Assembly (NCBI GenBank): GCA_026874595.1
Contig: CM049309.1
Location: 37,961,079 to 38,025,078, forward strand
DNA length: 64,000 nt
DNA from: Sipunculus nudus
Lineage: Eukaryota; Annelida; Sipuncula; Golfingiida; Sipunculidae
Direction of reading: 5' to 3'
Below, piece by piece: positions 1-11,200 of this stretch. The notes under the pieces were generated by a model. That model worked only from the letters and a program-made list of their open reading frames with translations, was not told the origin of the DNA and ran no database searches. Within the stretch, counting starts at the first letter, position 1. Each line of letters begins with the position of its first letter. Made by a program: the position numbers and the translations under genes.

Positions 1-144
1 TAAGTGACGAACCTGAAGTTCGGGAGTGTCAGTGTTTTGTTAATGACACAGGCGCGCCACCTACAGTCAGGAATGTTAAGTGACGAACATGAAGTTCGGG
101 AGTAACAGTGTTTTGTTAATGACACAGGCGCGCCACCTACAGTC
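1..144. repeat. Two-copy tandem repeat, 76-bp period
   Basis: A 68-bp block starting TAAGTGACGAAC and ending CGCCACCTACAGTC at 1-68 recurs at 77-144 with few mismatches, separated by a short linker. The array may extend upstream of the window. Confidence 0.85.
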
Positions 145-195
145 GCCCATAAATCATGTGATATCAGGAATGCGAAAATAAAAGATGAAAAAACA

Positions 196-525
196 ACTTC
201 TGAGACTCAGAGGTAGAGCACAGGACTCAAAGCCGGAAGACCGTGAGTTAGAATCTCAGCCGAAGCGTTGAGATTTTTCACGGTCGGCCATCACCCAGGG
301 TGCAGACTTAATGGGAAGGCCGTGCCCGACGGCCGTTTTTCACTCACAAACGAGAGCGCCTTTCGGGGGTACCTCGGTGGTATGACACAGCAATGGGGAC
401 GGCAGATATAGTAGTCACCGGACCTGGTTGACACCAGGATATAAAATGAGAGAAAGCGTGTGATACTGCCCTTCCAAGGAGTCCGAAACAGGATTGGAAT
501 TCTGCAGATGTACATATACATAGTT
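196..525 (+). mobile_element. tRNA-derived SINE
   Basis: The head at about 196-267 has a pol III box A-like stretch (CTCAGAGGTAGAGCAC, 206-221) and a box B-like stretch (GAGTTAGAATCTC, 245-257) at tRNA-like spacing. The remaining roughly 250 bases are an unrelated body. A true tRNA is unlikely because the acceptor stem does not pair convincingly. The 3' boundary is approximate. Confidence 0.65.
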
Positions 526-1555
526 AAGCTAACATTAAAATTGGAGATGGTTACCTAAAAAAAGAAATGGGAAAATAACAGTGTACAATCATGCAGTATT
601 TGCAAATACCAAGTGATAGGTAGTAGCACTGCACTGAGTCAGAAAAAAAATGATTTACCTGAAACAAAGTGTGGGAATCAGACATAGTTCAATCTGTTTA
701 ATTTTAAAAATCGCTTTGAAATTAACAATTTTAACGCCCATCAAAACAAGCCAGGAAGAGCATTTTTGGCGCCAGTAGGACGCAACATTATTGCAAAAAG
801 ATGTTCAGGATGGTTAGCTTATAACTATTTCCCCGCTATCAACACACTAGCAAAATATTTAATTAAATATTTTTGTCTACACCAGTACACAAAAATAATA
901 AATTAATTATACACTATGCATGTTTACTTGTCGCGACTGAACTGCATTTTAAGAAATTTTATTAAAAATATTTTTTTAAACAAACCCTAAGCCTTCTGAT
1001 GTTCCTTTCTTGGATTATACCTACGCCAAAATCAGCACCCATTTCCATGCATTATGATGTCTGCCCTGCAACTTAATTAAACCAAACGGCACCTACAAAA
1101 CATGAATGACGTCACGTCAAATAGCTGTAAGCTCAAAACCTATCTTATACCTATTTTTTTTTCTTTTACATGATCTTAGAATATTTGCAGTATCTACTAT
1201 TATTTTGCATTTTTGCATTATAACAAGTAAAAGTAGTACTCTTATAATGTTAGCAATCCTATTAAAAAGCTTATATAAGATTTGCTGCTTGATGTTATAA
1301 GAGTTATAGCTGGTCTTTTATCTGAACATCGTCCTTTAACAGTCGGCGTTGCCGGGCCGCATGGGTCATATTGAGTTGAATGCTTTGTGGATAGGCGTAA
1401 ATGATACCTTAGAATAATAATTTACCCTTGTTTTAATTTTGACTGCAGTCCCAAAACAAGTTTCACCGGGTTTTGTAAAATACTGCTTACAGAAAAATCT
1501 ACAGGTTTACACGTATACATATAACAGTATATTATATGTATATATACAATAAGCT
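526..1555. other. Intergenic, no gene seen
   Basis: AT-rich sequence with homopolymer runs and only short ORFs lacking domain signals or splice-supported structure. Nothing recognisable. Confidence 0.6.
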
Positions 1556-1559
1556 ATAC

Positions 1560-1730
1560 CAGGGGGTAATTATTCTAAGGCTAATTGTCCGGGGGTAATT
1601 GTCTTGGGGTATTGACCTGGGGGTAATTGTATGGGGATACTCGGCACAAGGGGTAATTGTCCTTGGGGGTAGTTATCCGGGGGGTAGTAGTCTAGGGGGG
1701 GGGGGCAATTGTCTTGGAGGTACTTGTCCT
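1560..1730 (+). repeat. G-rich degenerate minisatellite
   Basis: About ten imperfect units built on GGGGGTAATTGTC, with variable spacing and a 12-G run near 1695. G-runs of 4-6 recur every 12-20 bases, so the plus strand could form G-quadruplexes (inference). Confidence 0.8.
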
Positions 1731-3540
1731 ATAGCACTTAACGTCATAGTTTGTTCCTGATACAGAATTTTCTGGTACAAATTTAATAAAATGTGCCTTG
1801 TAACGTACAAATGCAGATAACATTTTTTTAAATTAAACTCATTAAGACAACCGCAATGTTTTTTGTCAAAATTGTTGCCATAAGTTACGCCATTGCAAGT
1901 CAGAGAAAGCTCATCATATAATATATCAATTCCTTTTAACGGGCACGTGTACAGTGTTCATTTTCGCTGGCTATATGGTAAATAAACTAAATTTAACGCA
2001 CCTCTGTTGGAATCTGACATTTAAATGTTCCATTATGTTTCACTCTTACGTAAAAACTGAGCACAATAGTTTGTCAATGTGGTCCCGTAGTTGATTCGCA
2101 TTTAGGACATTTTTTTTTAAAAAAAGAGCAATCAATAGTCGCTTCCTGTCCATGGCATACTAGAAGTTCAATATAAACAACAAATGCTTGTTCCCATGTG
2201 TAAGCCTAGTAAATGTTGAGCAGGTTTGTTTTTGAGCCAAGATTTTAAAAGAGATATCTCTCTTTTGAGATGTTTCATATTCGTAATGTCACAATTTTAA
2301 CGTTCGAGGAAGCTGACAGACAAACCAGTCTCGAACAACTGAATTGCTGTCTACTTAATCGAGTCAATTTATTTCTTACCTGGCTGCATATTACCTGAGA
2401 TGCATCCCCCAAGATTATAGCCATGCAAATATGACATTCAGGCCTTTTTAAAATAAACTGATAGGGGCCTGGGTCGTGTAACAAGTCATAATAGAACACT
2501 TTCCACGGGTCGGATCAAAATATTTGCATTGTGGTAGTATTTGACATTAGAGGGTTATATGGATGTGTTTTATTTGCTAGATAATGAAGAAAAAATGTTG
2601 TTACACAAAAAAAATTGTGGTGGTCACCTTGGCGGCGAGAATAGAATTTTGAAGCAGTTTCGGCCAAATGAGTTTCCCCCGTCAAGCCGTCATGACGGAT
2701 AAAGAGACAAACTTTCCGAGGTAAACCAGCCTCGTTATTAATAACTGCTGCATGAATGCACGGGAGTCAACCGTAAATGTATTGTTTTTTTTTTCTTTTC
2801 CCAACAGAAACCCGTCAATTTTTGTCTAACCTCGGGAAAATAACATTTCGGCAAGCAATGAAAATGAAAAATTACTGTTAGAAATGGCGTGCATATCTAT
2901 TTATACTAGAATTAATCCGAATCCTATTGTACTGCCACCTCAACGTCTTTTATTCATAAACATCTGGCAAGCTGCGGCTTCCAGGATTAGTACTTAGCTA
3001 AACAAAACACGTATGCATCAGCTAGAGCTTAACACCAAAATTGTAAACAGATTGTCTTTAACATTACTATGTACACTTTCCTATCAGCCTCACGTGGTAC
3101 CAGCAGCTGGTTGCATGAAAAGGGCTCAAGGCGACGAGACACACTGCGCAGACTCGGATCATCAGGCAACGACCGTGCTATTTTATTATTTTAGCCTGTT
3201 TAAGGATTGTGGGCGTTTAAATCTGACCCCCACAATGCACCACGGTTTCTAAATACACAGATGGCCTAGCTATAAACTTAGTGAAGAGGGTACAGAAGTC
3301 CGTTCAAGTATGTTGGATAAATTTGTCTCAAGGCAAGTGTCATAGGCCTAAACAATGTTTTTTTTTTGTGGTAGGGACATCTCAAAATAAGCATTATTTA
3401 TCAAGCATGCGCATATATAAATTCCAACAGAATTTGTTTATTTGAAATGTAAAATTTTGTATTTTAAAATTTTTCAGTTGAGACAAGTAGTCCCGGCCGT
3501 CCCACAATGCCTATCAGGAAGAGGGCAGTTTTGAACTGAG
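1731..3540. other. Intergenic, no gene seen
   Basis: AT-rich sequence with poly-T and poly-A runs. No exon with coding-like composition, no RNA gene and no clear transposon ends were found. Confidence 0.55.
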
Positions 3541-3746
3541 ACGACCTCTGGCGTCAGGATCGAGGACGACAGTGTTGATCCAAGGTTCAGAGGTCACTAG
3601 ATATGATCTACCACAGCTAACCATTCATTTAGTTACAACCACTTAGAAACGACCTCTGGCGGAAAGGTGGGCGACGACATGGTTGATCCAAGATTCAGAG
3701 GTCACCTGATATCATCTACCATAGCTATAACCAGTCATCTAGTTTA
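3541..3746. repeat. 108-bp tandem duplication
   Basis: ACGACCTCTGGCG at 3541 recurs at 3649. The rest of the unit (GTTGATCCAAG, TTCAGAGGTCAC, ATCTACCA, AGCTA, TCATTTAGTT) repeats in the same order with about 80% identity. Confidence 0.8.
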
Positions 3747-4405
3747 AAAGAAATGCAGTGTTTGTTAAAGCGGGCAGCAAATATTGATGCAGTTGGATGA
3801 ACTTACATGTCGAAAACATATGCATGAACATCTATACATATGTATGAATCAGATGTTACCATGACAGCGTCGGTTATTTGGTACAATTTGTATTATGAAG
3901 AGACTGGGTTTTGTGTGTCTTTTTTATATATTAAAAACAATAATTGATCAACAAGAAATGTGAATGCAAAATTAAATACTCTGGGGTAAAAAAAAAGATT
4001 TATCGACTGGCCCTTATCTTTTTTAAGAAACGTTTGTCATCAAAAATCATACCCGGACAAGGCGTGCTGTTTCGCTCATATAACTTTGGGAGTGGGATGC
4101 GGAAGGACGAACTAACGCATTAACCCAAGAGCCCTTTTCATTATCACGACGTTCTATTCTCGAACATGTCACGGAAAAAGTTTTCTTTTACATTAACCCG
4201 GGTGACATGATTATTGTTACCATATTGGAAGTGACACGGCCAAGGCGCTAATACACAAAATAACTTAGAGCACTGTTGCTGTCTCTATATGAACTGTTGG
4301 TTTCTCACCGACATCGATATGGGTGTCATATGACGCAAGTGCCTCATTGAGAAGTAACAAATCGTGTTCAGAGCCGTGCGTACATTCACCTTAAACCTCC
4401 CGAGG
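3747..4405 (+). other. 5' flank of the lectin gene
   Basis: This should hold the promoter and 5' UTR of the lectin-TSP1-PAN gene. I see no convincing TATA box or initiator, so the transcription start is unassigned. Confidence 0.4.
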
Positions 4406-4451
4406 ATGATGAGCGTATTTCCATCTGTCGTGGCAGTCGTCCTTCTATTAA
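4406..4451 (+). CDS. Lectin gene exon 1: signal peptide
   Basis: ATG ATG start followed by a hydrophobic run MMSVFPSVVAVVLLL, ending in phase 1 at donor GTAAGT (4452). The exon-1/2 junction codes for Ser and continues ACCHG, which supplies a plausible signal-peptidase region. The first ATG is chosen; the second is adjacent. Confidence 0.82.
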
Positions 4452-4508
4452 GTAAGTTCTCCAACTCCATTTTGAGCATTAATTGCATTCAATCCTAATA
4501 TATGCATT

Positions 4509-4552
<44 letters not shown>

Positions 4553-6448
4553 CAAGTTTAGAAATTGTCAGAAGGCTTGAGATTATAGATTTTTTTCCAG
4601 TTTAAAATAAAAGAATTGTGTACAATTGAATATCCATAATAGTATATTGTGAGTTATACGGGATTGATATATCAGTTGCAAATGTAAATGAAATAATTAC
4701 CACAGGTAGCTGTTAATTTCATATTTTCAACTTCATATTAATTGCAATATGACACCGGAGTAAAAATCATTTTGCTATGAAATTAATTTATTTCACTATT
4801 TTCTTCGGAAGACCAGGTTATATTCATTGTTCTTGATATTATGGCAATATCTTTTTTTTAAAGAATTTTAACACCTATTGTAAGGTTTACAAAGAAAAGG
4901 TTTTACATAAACAAAACCCTTTATCCCTTTGAGATTAAATTTAGATGTTCTTTGCATTTAAATATCACCTTTGCATTTATTTATTGAATCCGCCAAAATA
5001 GAGTTTTGCGGATACTATGTTTTCAGTCGGATGCCGCCGCCGCCGAATAGGTTTCCGGATAACTCCCCCTTAACCACTGGGCGGAATTGTTTTTAAATTC
5101 ATGATTATGATCGAGTCACATGTGGACTGCTGCGCCCTCATTTTTGGTTGACCTCTGACCTTGCCTCTCTGCCCAACATCCATTTGTGCGCCTGTTTCCA
5201 CACATAAACCCACATATCTCGGGAACCGTTTGACCGATCAGGCTAAAAAAATTTGAACAAATGTAGCCCTTGGTAAGCTTTAAAACATATGCTAAAAATG
5301 GTGGCGCTTCCTGCATTTTTGCACAGCGTCCGTCTGTTTGTCTGCCGTGGGCTAAAATCACTAATATCTCAGTAGTGGCTTGACCGATCTGCCTAAAATT
5401 TTGCATGTTTATACATCTTAGATAGCTTTCTCGATTATGTGGCAGGTGGCGCCACCTACATTTATGTTTACGCTGCAGACATTCAGGCTTATATCTTAGG
5501 ACTGGTTTGACATATTCCCCTGAAATTTTGCATGTGTTTAGATCTCACATAGCTCTAAATCATACACAAGATTTGTGGCGCCACCTGCCATCATTTTTGC
5601 ACAGCGTCTTTCTGTTTGTCTGCTGTAAGATAAAATCACTCATATACAAGTAGTGGTTTGACTTATCCGCCTAACATTTTGAATATGTGTACAACTTGGA
5701 CAGCTTTCTGGATTTTGTGGTAGGTGGCACAACCTACATACACATTTCGGCTGCAGACATCCATGCTAATATACAACACACCTCACTCTATTTCCCCTTA
5801 CCATTCAATCCATGCCTCACTTCACCCGTCCTACTCTAATTTCGGCGGATACACGTAGTCGCTTGTCGACTACCCATATTCTAGTTGTAAATTTATGTTT
5901 ATCATGATCCAAACATAATATTCAATTGAATATATATGTGGCTCTATATAACATGAAAAATAAAATAGTAAAACTATTGTATTAACCTGAAATATATATA
6001 GTTTTTCATATTTTAGTTTCATTTGATATTTTCAAAGGTGCTTGTTGTCATGGTAACGTGTTGAGACACCGATGCAAAGATGCATTAAATGGTTGTTTCG
6101 CGACTTCAAGGGTACCCGTCAACCTGGCGGCCGCAAAGCAAATTTGTATCCATGCGGGAGGATTGCTTGCTAAGATAGACAGTATCGGTACATCTTCATT
6201 AGTTGCGAAACGGCTATGCCTCCCAAGGTGCGTCTGACGAATTACATTATTTGTTTCCGTCCTTTTTCGCTAATGAGCACTGATTACTTTTGCCGATACA
6301 CATTTATTCATTATCAATTTTTCGTCTATTTAAGTGTCAAATGAGTAAATATATACAGTTACAAAATATGTCACATATACTATATCATATAGCCATGGGA
6401 GTTTTAAAAGAACTTTTTTTTTACATATTGTATTAAAGATTTAATATT

Positions 6449-6494
<46 letters not shown>

Positions 6495-8253
6495 TTATAT
6501 ATATTGAATAAAGTATCTGATTTTTTTACATTGATTCCTGAAAAAAACTCTACAGCTTAAGGAATGAACATAAGAACATTTTTAAACTTCAGGACTAAAG
6601 CTTACCTCAAAGGGACATAATCAGGAGCAATATTATGCCTATTCTTCCGCACTATCAGTTCAATTTTGCTTTATACAGTGAAATACTGAGAACCCCCCCC
6701 CCCCCTTTTTTTTTTTCTTATATGTATGTTCACCGGAGTTCCGTTTTTTCTCATGCGCCACAGATCCCAAACAACGAGTAGTCCAAACTAGTCCTTACAT
6801 GGTAATGAATATCCTCATATATCCCTGCTGGATGGACATTACGGTCCATCGGCCGAATATTATTTCATTGTAGAACCTATCGCAAAAGATTTGTGACGTA
6901 GGTCCAAGGGCCTGAACGTACATGCGCAGCACTTGTGTGACCCCGTGTGTCGGGTCCCTTAGCCACGGCTACACGCGATGTTTCAGCGAGCGGGATCACG
7001 TATTACACTGATATTGGCAAATTTAGTCAGGGTATCTCCTGATTGACAGATATTGTGGCCCGATGCACAGAGTACACAAGTGCCTGCAGATGTACGTCAG
7101 AGGACATGATAGTCCATGTAAGAAATAACATGAATGTGCACTTTTGATAAATGCCTGAAAAAAAACTGAAAACGCAGGTGGCGGTATTATATATGTTTGC
7201 TCCAGTGATCGCGCCCGGTCATCGGTCCTGTTTCATGGTATTATTTTGGCAGTTGCCGTTTTATTTCAAAGATAAGACGCTAATTTCCGTGTTAATATGA
7301 CGTGCTTTGCATGTGTTTTTAACCTTTAACTTCATTGGTATGTTTTTCAATTAGCAAATAAACAGATGAACCATCACACTTAAACATGTAATCCCAATCT
7401 TCTTTGATAAGCTCCTAAACCTTTAACTGTATGCAGCGAGACGGTGTGGCTCGGACTTGAGAGAGACGGTCCCTCAGCGACCACCTTCTCTTGGCAGGAC
7501 GGGACGCCCCTCACCTGGAGCAGTCTGTGGGATGGTGGAGATGAACCAAAGGCGGGCAGAGATGGAGCAGTGGGCTACATCGTCACAGGAACTTTTTCAT
7601 CACTCAACGTTAAAGCAAGGACCGCTACACCTGACGAAATACATCATGCACTTTGTCAGTTTAATGTGAGCCGTGAGTCTCCTGTTTATTATATTTAAAA
7701 TTTTAATGAATAAAAATTAACGCGGTACGAAATTAACAGGAGTTTAAGGAGTTTACAATAATGTTGTTCCTGGGTTTAACAGATTAATGAAGATGCTCAT
7801 ATTTTTTACTCTTTTTTTGTTATGTCTTCATCAGTGTATAAGGGTTAATGTATCCAGTGCCCGGATTAAGAAACTTGAGACCCTAGCTAGGAGGTCCAGG
7901 GACGCTAAAATGTGATAGCATGTGATCTTGGGAAAAAGAATGGGGTTTTCTTGTTTATCTTTGAAATTAGAATATAGCTTATGTGTTGGCTCTATCAAAA
8001 ACACCCAATAATCTAACAGATTTCACACATCCAAGTGTAAACACAGCACTCCGCAGTGTCCTCTCTGTTTTATTATTCTGTGTCTATAAAACGGGAGCCC
8101 GTAGTTTTCTGTGTAGCTCAGTGGCAAATTATGTAACATAATGCTCTACAGATAAAATGTCTAATGATTGTGAGTACTTTCCAAACGCTTTTTGTCAGAA
8201 AACTTCAAAGCATTACTGCTACCTTTAATTAAACAGGTTAATAATGGTATTTC

Positions 8254-8299
<46 letters not shown>

Positions 8300-11200
8300 A
8301 AAAGAAAAATAGAACGAAAGACAGAGAGAGAGGCTTTAACCCCATATCGAATCGTATTTTTTTCATAATTCCTTCAGGTGAATCCAGTTGTCTATTTGAG
8401 CCAGGAAGTGGGGACTGCTATTACATCTCGTGCAGAAAATGGAGCTGCTCCTTGGCACAACTTGCAGGAGTTATGCTGAACACGGAAGAAAAGGTCAAGT
8501 TCATCGAAAACACTGAAATGTGGGACCCTGCTTTAATAGATATACCGCACTTTGGATCGTAAGTAGGATTATATAAAGAGGATTTATTGCATGTGATCTG
8601 TACAAATTTTTTTTAGCTTTGTTCTTTCATATGTAATTTATGTTGTATAAGATAGAATATCCTTGATAGCTAATTGGCATTAATAAGTAGATAGCTAATT
8701 GGCATTAATAAGTAAATTCTCCGTGTATTCACAAATTAATGGAACAGGTTGAAGGCACACCTTGGTCAAGTTCAAGCAGCCTCTGACACCAACAACAGAC
8801 TCCTCAACTGATTTAATTAATATATAGTAATTTGTTGTTAATTAATGTGGGATATGCCCGCAGTCACGTGACAAGGGTGATATGTAGCAAGTCACGTGAC
8901 AAGGTAACGCGCGATAGGGGTGAGAGCAAAGGCTGCAGCATTCGGCCAGCAGCACAGCAACGGTAAGCAGCTTAGATTACGTAGTACAAGCGTGTACACA
9001 GTGACCATGCCGGGCGATGAGAGTGAGTCTCGGGAAGAGGGACCAACCATAACGCCCGCCGACAGAGTATTCTCTTGGGCTAAAGACAATATGATCGACC
9101 GGACCATGGTAGATAATCTGGCGAAACTTGGCTTTACTTCGCTAGACGCTCTGGAACTCCTTCAACCAGAGGATATGACCGCAAAAATTCCTCGTGGTCA
9201 GCAGAGGTTGGTCATCAAGGCCGTATCTCGGTTACAAACAACACGGTCACCGGGCCTTAATATATCTGCCACGCACGGGAACCATGGCATCCCACTTACA
9301 GAAGCGGCAGCACATAACACGCCACACGCTGCTGGCCAGCAACCTCAACATATTGACACCGCAGAACCCCGCAATGTGGTAATGAGGTCAACCCCCGTGA
9401 AACCCACGACCATCCCGTCACTGCACAAAGCGCCACTCAGTCTAACAGGGACACCATTGACCCCTACTGCGAACAGACAATTCGCATGTACAATCAGCTG
9501 CAGCAGACAGCACCAGGCGCTTCTGTGAACTTTGACCCCGAAGCGACAGCGGTGACCTCCCAGGGGCATCCAGGGACACCAAGACACACGGCTACCACAG
9601 GCCCGGCCAACGCCAGTCAACAAACAAGACTGTTATCAGCATTTACACAGTTGGGCTTGCTGAATGAATCCGATACAAGGCAATCACGACTGAGTGCAGC
9701 CGGAACCGAGGCTTCGCTACACACATGGGACGATCCACAAGTGCAGTTGTCATCCCTGATGCAAGGTAGGTCTCCTAAGTTTCTAGATATCGTTGACTTT
9801 GTTGATGGTGCCGGGGCCACGCAGGAGACGATTATAGGCTCTTTTGTTAATGGGGGCGATGCTCAGGGGTCGCGGGGAGACACTGAACTGCTTATAAGAG
9901 CCGGGACTAGACGCCCGCGGCTAGATGCCCTCACGATACCCCAATGGTGCCAGGCTAATCTGGCCATCATGAGAACTCTAGTTGCCAATGGTTTCCTTGC
10001 TGGACAGCAGGCAATTCTTGATTATTTCTCCCATACTGCACAAGTGCAAATGTTTCTTAAGCGGTATGAACAAGTATCTGTCTTCTTATGGGATAGAGAG
10101 TACAGGCGGCTTCAGGCATCCCATAATTTAAAATGGGGGACTCAAGTAGGGTACCTTCAGTCAGTTTGGCTAAGACCTAAGCAAAGTGGGGTATTTGGTC
10201 AAAATCAAAAGGCCACGGCACGTCAACAGGGTCAATCTAGAATTAATAGGGGACCTACCACACCTGAGGGCACTGAGATTTGTAAAGCCTTTAATTCAAG
10301 AAATGGCTGTAGATACGCTAACTGTAAATTTGTACACACATGTATACGTGCAGGTTGTGGTCAACCCCACCCAGTATGGAAGCATGATCATAATGAATAA
10401 CTAGCACCCCCGACCAGAGTAGAATCAGGTTTGCTTCTGCCAGCATGGACGGATGTATTGCATGATGACCCGGACAGAGCATATTTGTTAAATGGCATTG
10501 AACATGGTTTTGATATTGTAGACCCACATGCACAGCCACGCCTAGTCCATACAAAAAACCATAAATCAGCACTTCAACATGATGAACTAGTTAACAGACA
10601 GATCAGGACTGAGATTCTTAATGGTAATTATGTGTTATGTGATGACAAACCAATGATTGTTAGCCCGCTAGGGGCCATTTTGAAAGAAGATGGAAGTGTC
10701 CGCCTTATACATGATTGTAGCTTCCCGACGGGATTAACACTAAATGACTATGCCTCATCAGTTGAGAAATTTTCATTTAAAACTGTAGATGATGCCGCGG
10801 CATTGATGACTCCTTACTGTTATCTAGCTAAAGTGGACCTTAAGTCTGCCTATAGGTCTGTGCCTATAAGCAAGGTTAGCCAAATGTTCACCGGCTTGGA
10901 ATGGCGCGACAGTCAAGGTGCCCCCATGTACCTCAAAGATACCAAGCTTCCCTTCGGATCCAAGTTAGCCCCAGGTATATTTAATAGACTGTCGCAAGCC
11001 GTAACTCGTATGATGGCAAGAGAAGGTTATAGTAAGGTGATAGCTTACCTTGACGACTTTCTCATCATTAGTGACTCATTTGAGGAATGTACACGGGCAC
11101 TCCACACTCTAATCAGCTTGCTCAGAAGGTTGGGATTTAGCATAAACTGGGGTAAGGTTATAGATCCGGCGCAACAGATTGAATTTTTAGGAGTAAATCT

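Noticed and set aside
7457-7669. Alternative-frame ORF in lectin exon 3
   Set aside because: Shadow frame of a CTLD exon; the CTLD frame joins in phase to both neighbours.
7666-7671. Donor GTGAGC at 7666 for lectin exon 3
   Set aside because: Would leave phase 0, incompatible with exon 4 (needs phase 1); GTGAGT at 7673 fits.
8110-8180. tRNA-like stretch (TAGCTCAGTGGCAAATTATG)
   Set aside because: A box A-like word is present but the distal half lacks a good box B and the stems do not pair; at most a decayed SINE.
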